Positions 6,819 through 6,846 of a DNA stretch of 6,846 nucleotides are shown here, one piece after another. The stretch's first letter is position 1. Every line of letters starts with the position of its first letter. Where the stretch lies: the NCBI GenBank assembly GCA_963977185.1, contig CAXBNV010000052.1:1-6846 (forward strand), written 5' to 3'. The stretch comes from CAXBNV01 sp963977185. GTDB lineage: Bacteria > Pseudomonadota > Gammaproteobacteria > JAGOUU01. The notes under the pieces are model-generated. The model made no database searches. It saw nothing but the letters and a program-made list of their open reading frames with translations, and was not told the origin of the DNA. A program made the translations under genes and the position numbers.

Positions 6819-6846
6819 ATGTATCTTAAAAAACTTATTTCTATAT
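6819..6846 (+). CDS. Start of a further gene, cut by the window edge (probably exported product)
   Basis: The ATG at 6819 is preceded by AAAGGA at 6804-6809 (9-nt spacing) and by a good promoter. The nine visible codons read MYLKKLISI: two lysines followed by hydrophobic residues, as at the start of a signal peptide or membrane anchor. It lies beyond the hairpin and has its own promoter, so it is probably a separate transcription unit from the kinase operon. Too little is visible for any functional call. Confidence 0.5.

Overview
The window is very AT-rich, gene-dense bacterial DNA with nine protein-coding genes, eight complete and one cut by the right edge. The pairing of HemX and HemY downstream of HemD is a hallmark of Gammaproteobacteria (also seen in some Betaproteobacteria). 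The strong A+T bias, with many Lys, Asn and Ile codons, suggests a low-G+C gammaproteobacterium, possibly a host-associated lineage of the Legionellales or Francisella-like kind. That placement is inference; no rRNA or other decisive marker is present.

Left block (positions 1-4572, minus strand). Reading leftwards, the order is hemD (uroporphyrinogen-III synthase), hemX, hemY, phhA (phenylalanine 4-hydroxylase) and phhB (pterin-4a-carbinolamine dehydratase). hemD, hemX and hemY are tightly spaced (18 and 51 nt) and look like one heme-biosynthesis operon. The phhAB pair follows after a 131-nt gap: PhhA converts phenylalanine to tyrosine, and PhhB regenerates the oxidised pterin cofactor. A good intrinsic terminator on the minus strand at 9-33 closes the block. 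hemX and phhA both start with GTG.

Middle (4573-4653). An 81-bp divergent intergenic region separates hemD from the plus-strand genes. hemC, which usually sits directly upstream of hemD in gammaproteobacteria, is not there.

Right block (4654-6583, plus strand). Three genes with 28-30 nt gaps form a likely operon. The first encodes a secreted endonuclease/exonuclease/phosphatase-fold enzyme with the full catalytic motif set. The second encodes an unrecognised 156-residue protein with a clean heptad coiled coil. The third encodes a shikimate-kinase-like P-loop kinase that has lost the family's lid arginine and carries an insertion before the shikimate-binding arginine. This operon is the least conventional part of the window.

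Right end (6584-6846). A long hairpin without a U-tract follows the kinase gene. A good sigma70-type promoter then leads into the first nine codons of a further plus-strand gene, whose N-terminus looks like the start of a signal peptide.

No tRNA, rRNA, CRISPR array, insertion sequence or prophage feature was seen. Most of the window is ordinary housekeeping content; the best candidates for something undescribed are the coiled-coil protein and the divergent kinase.
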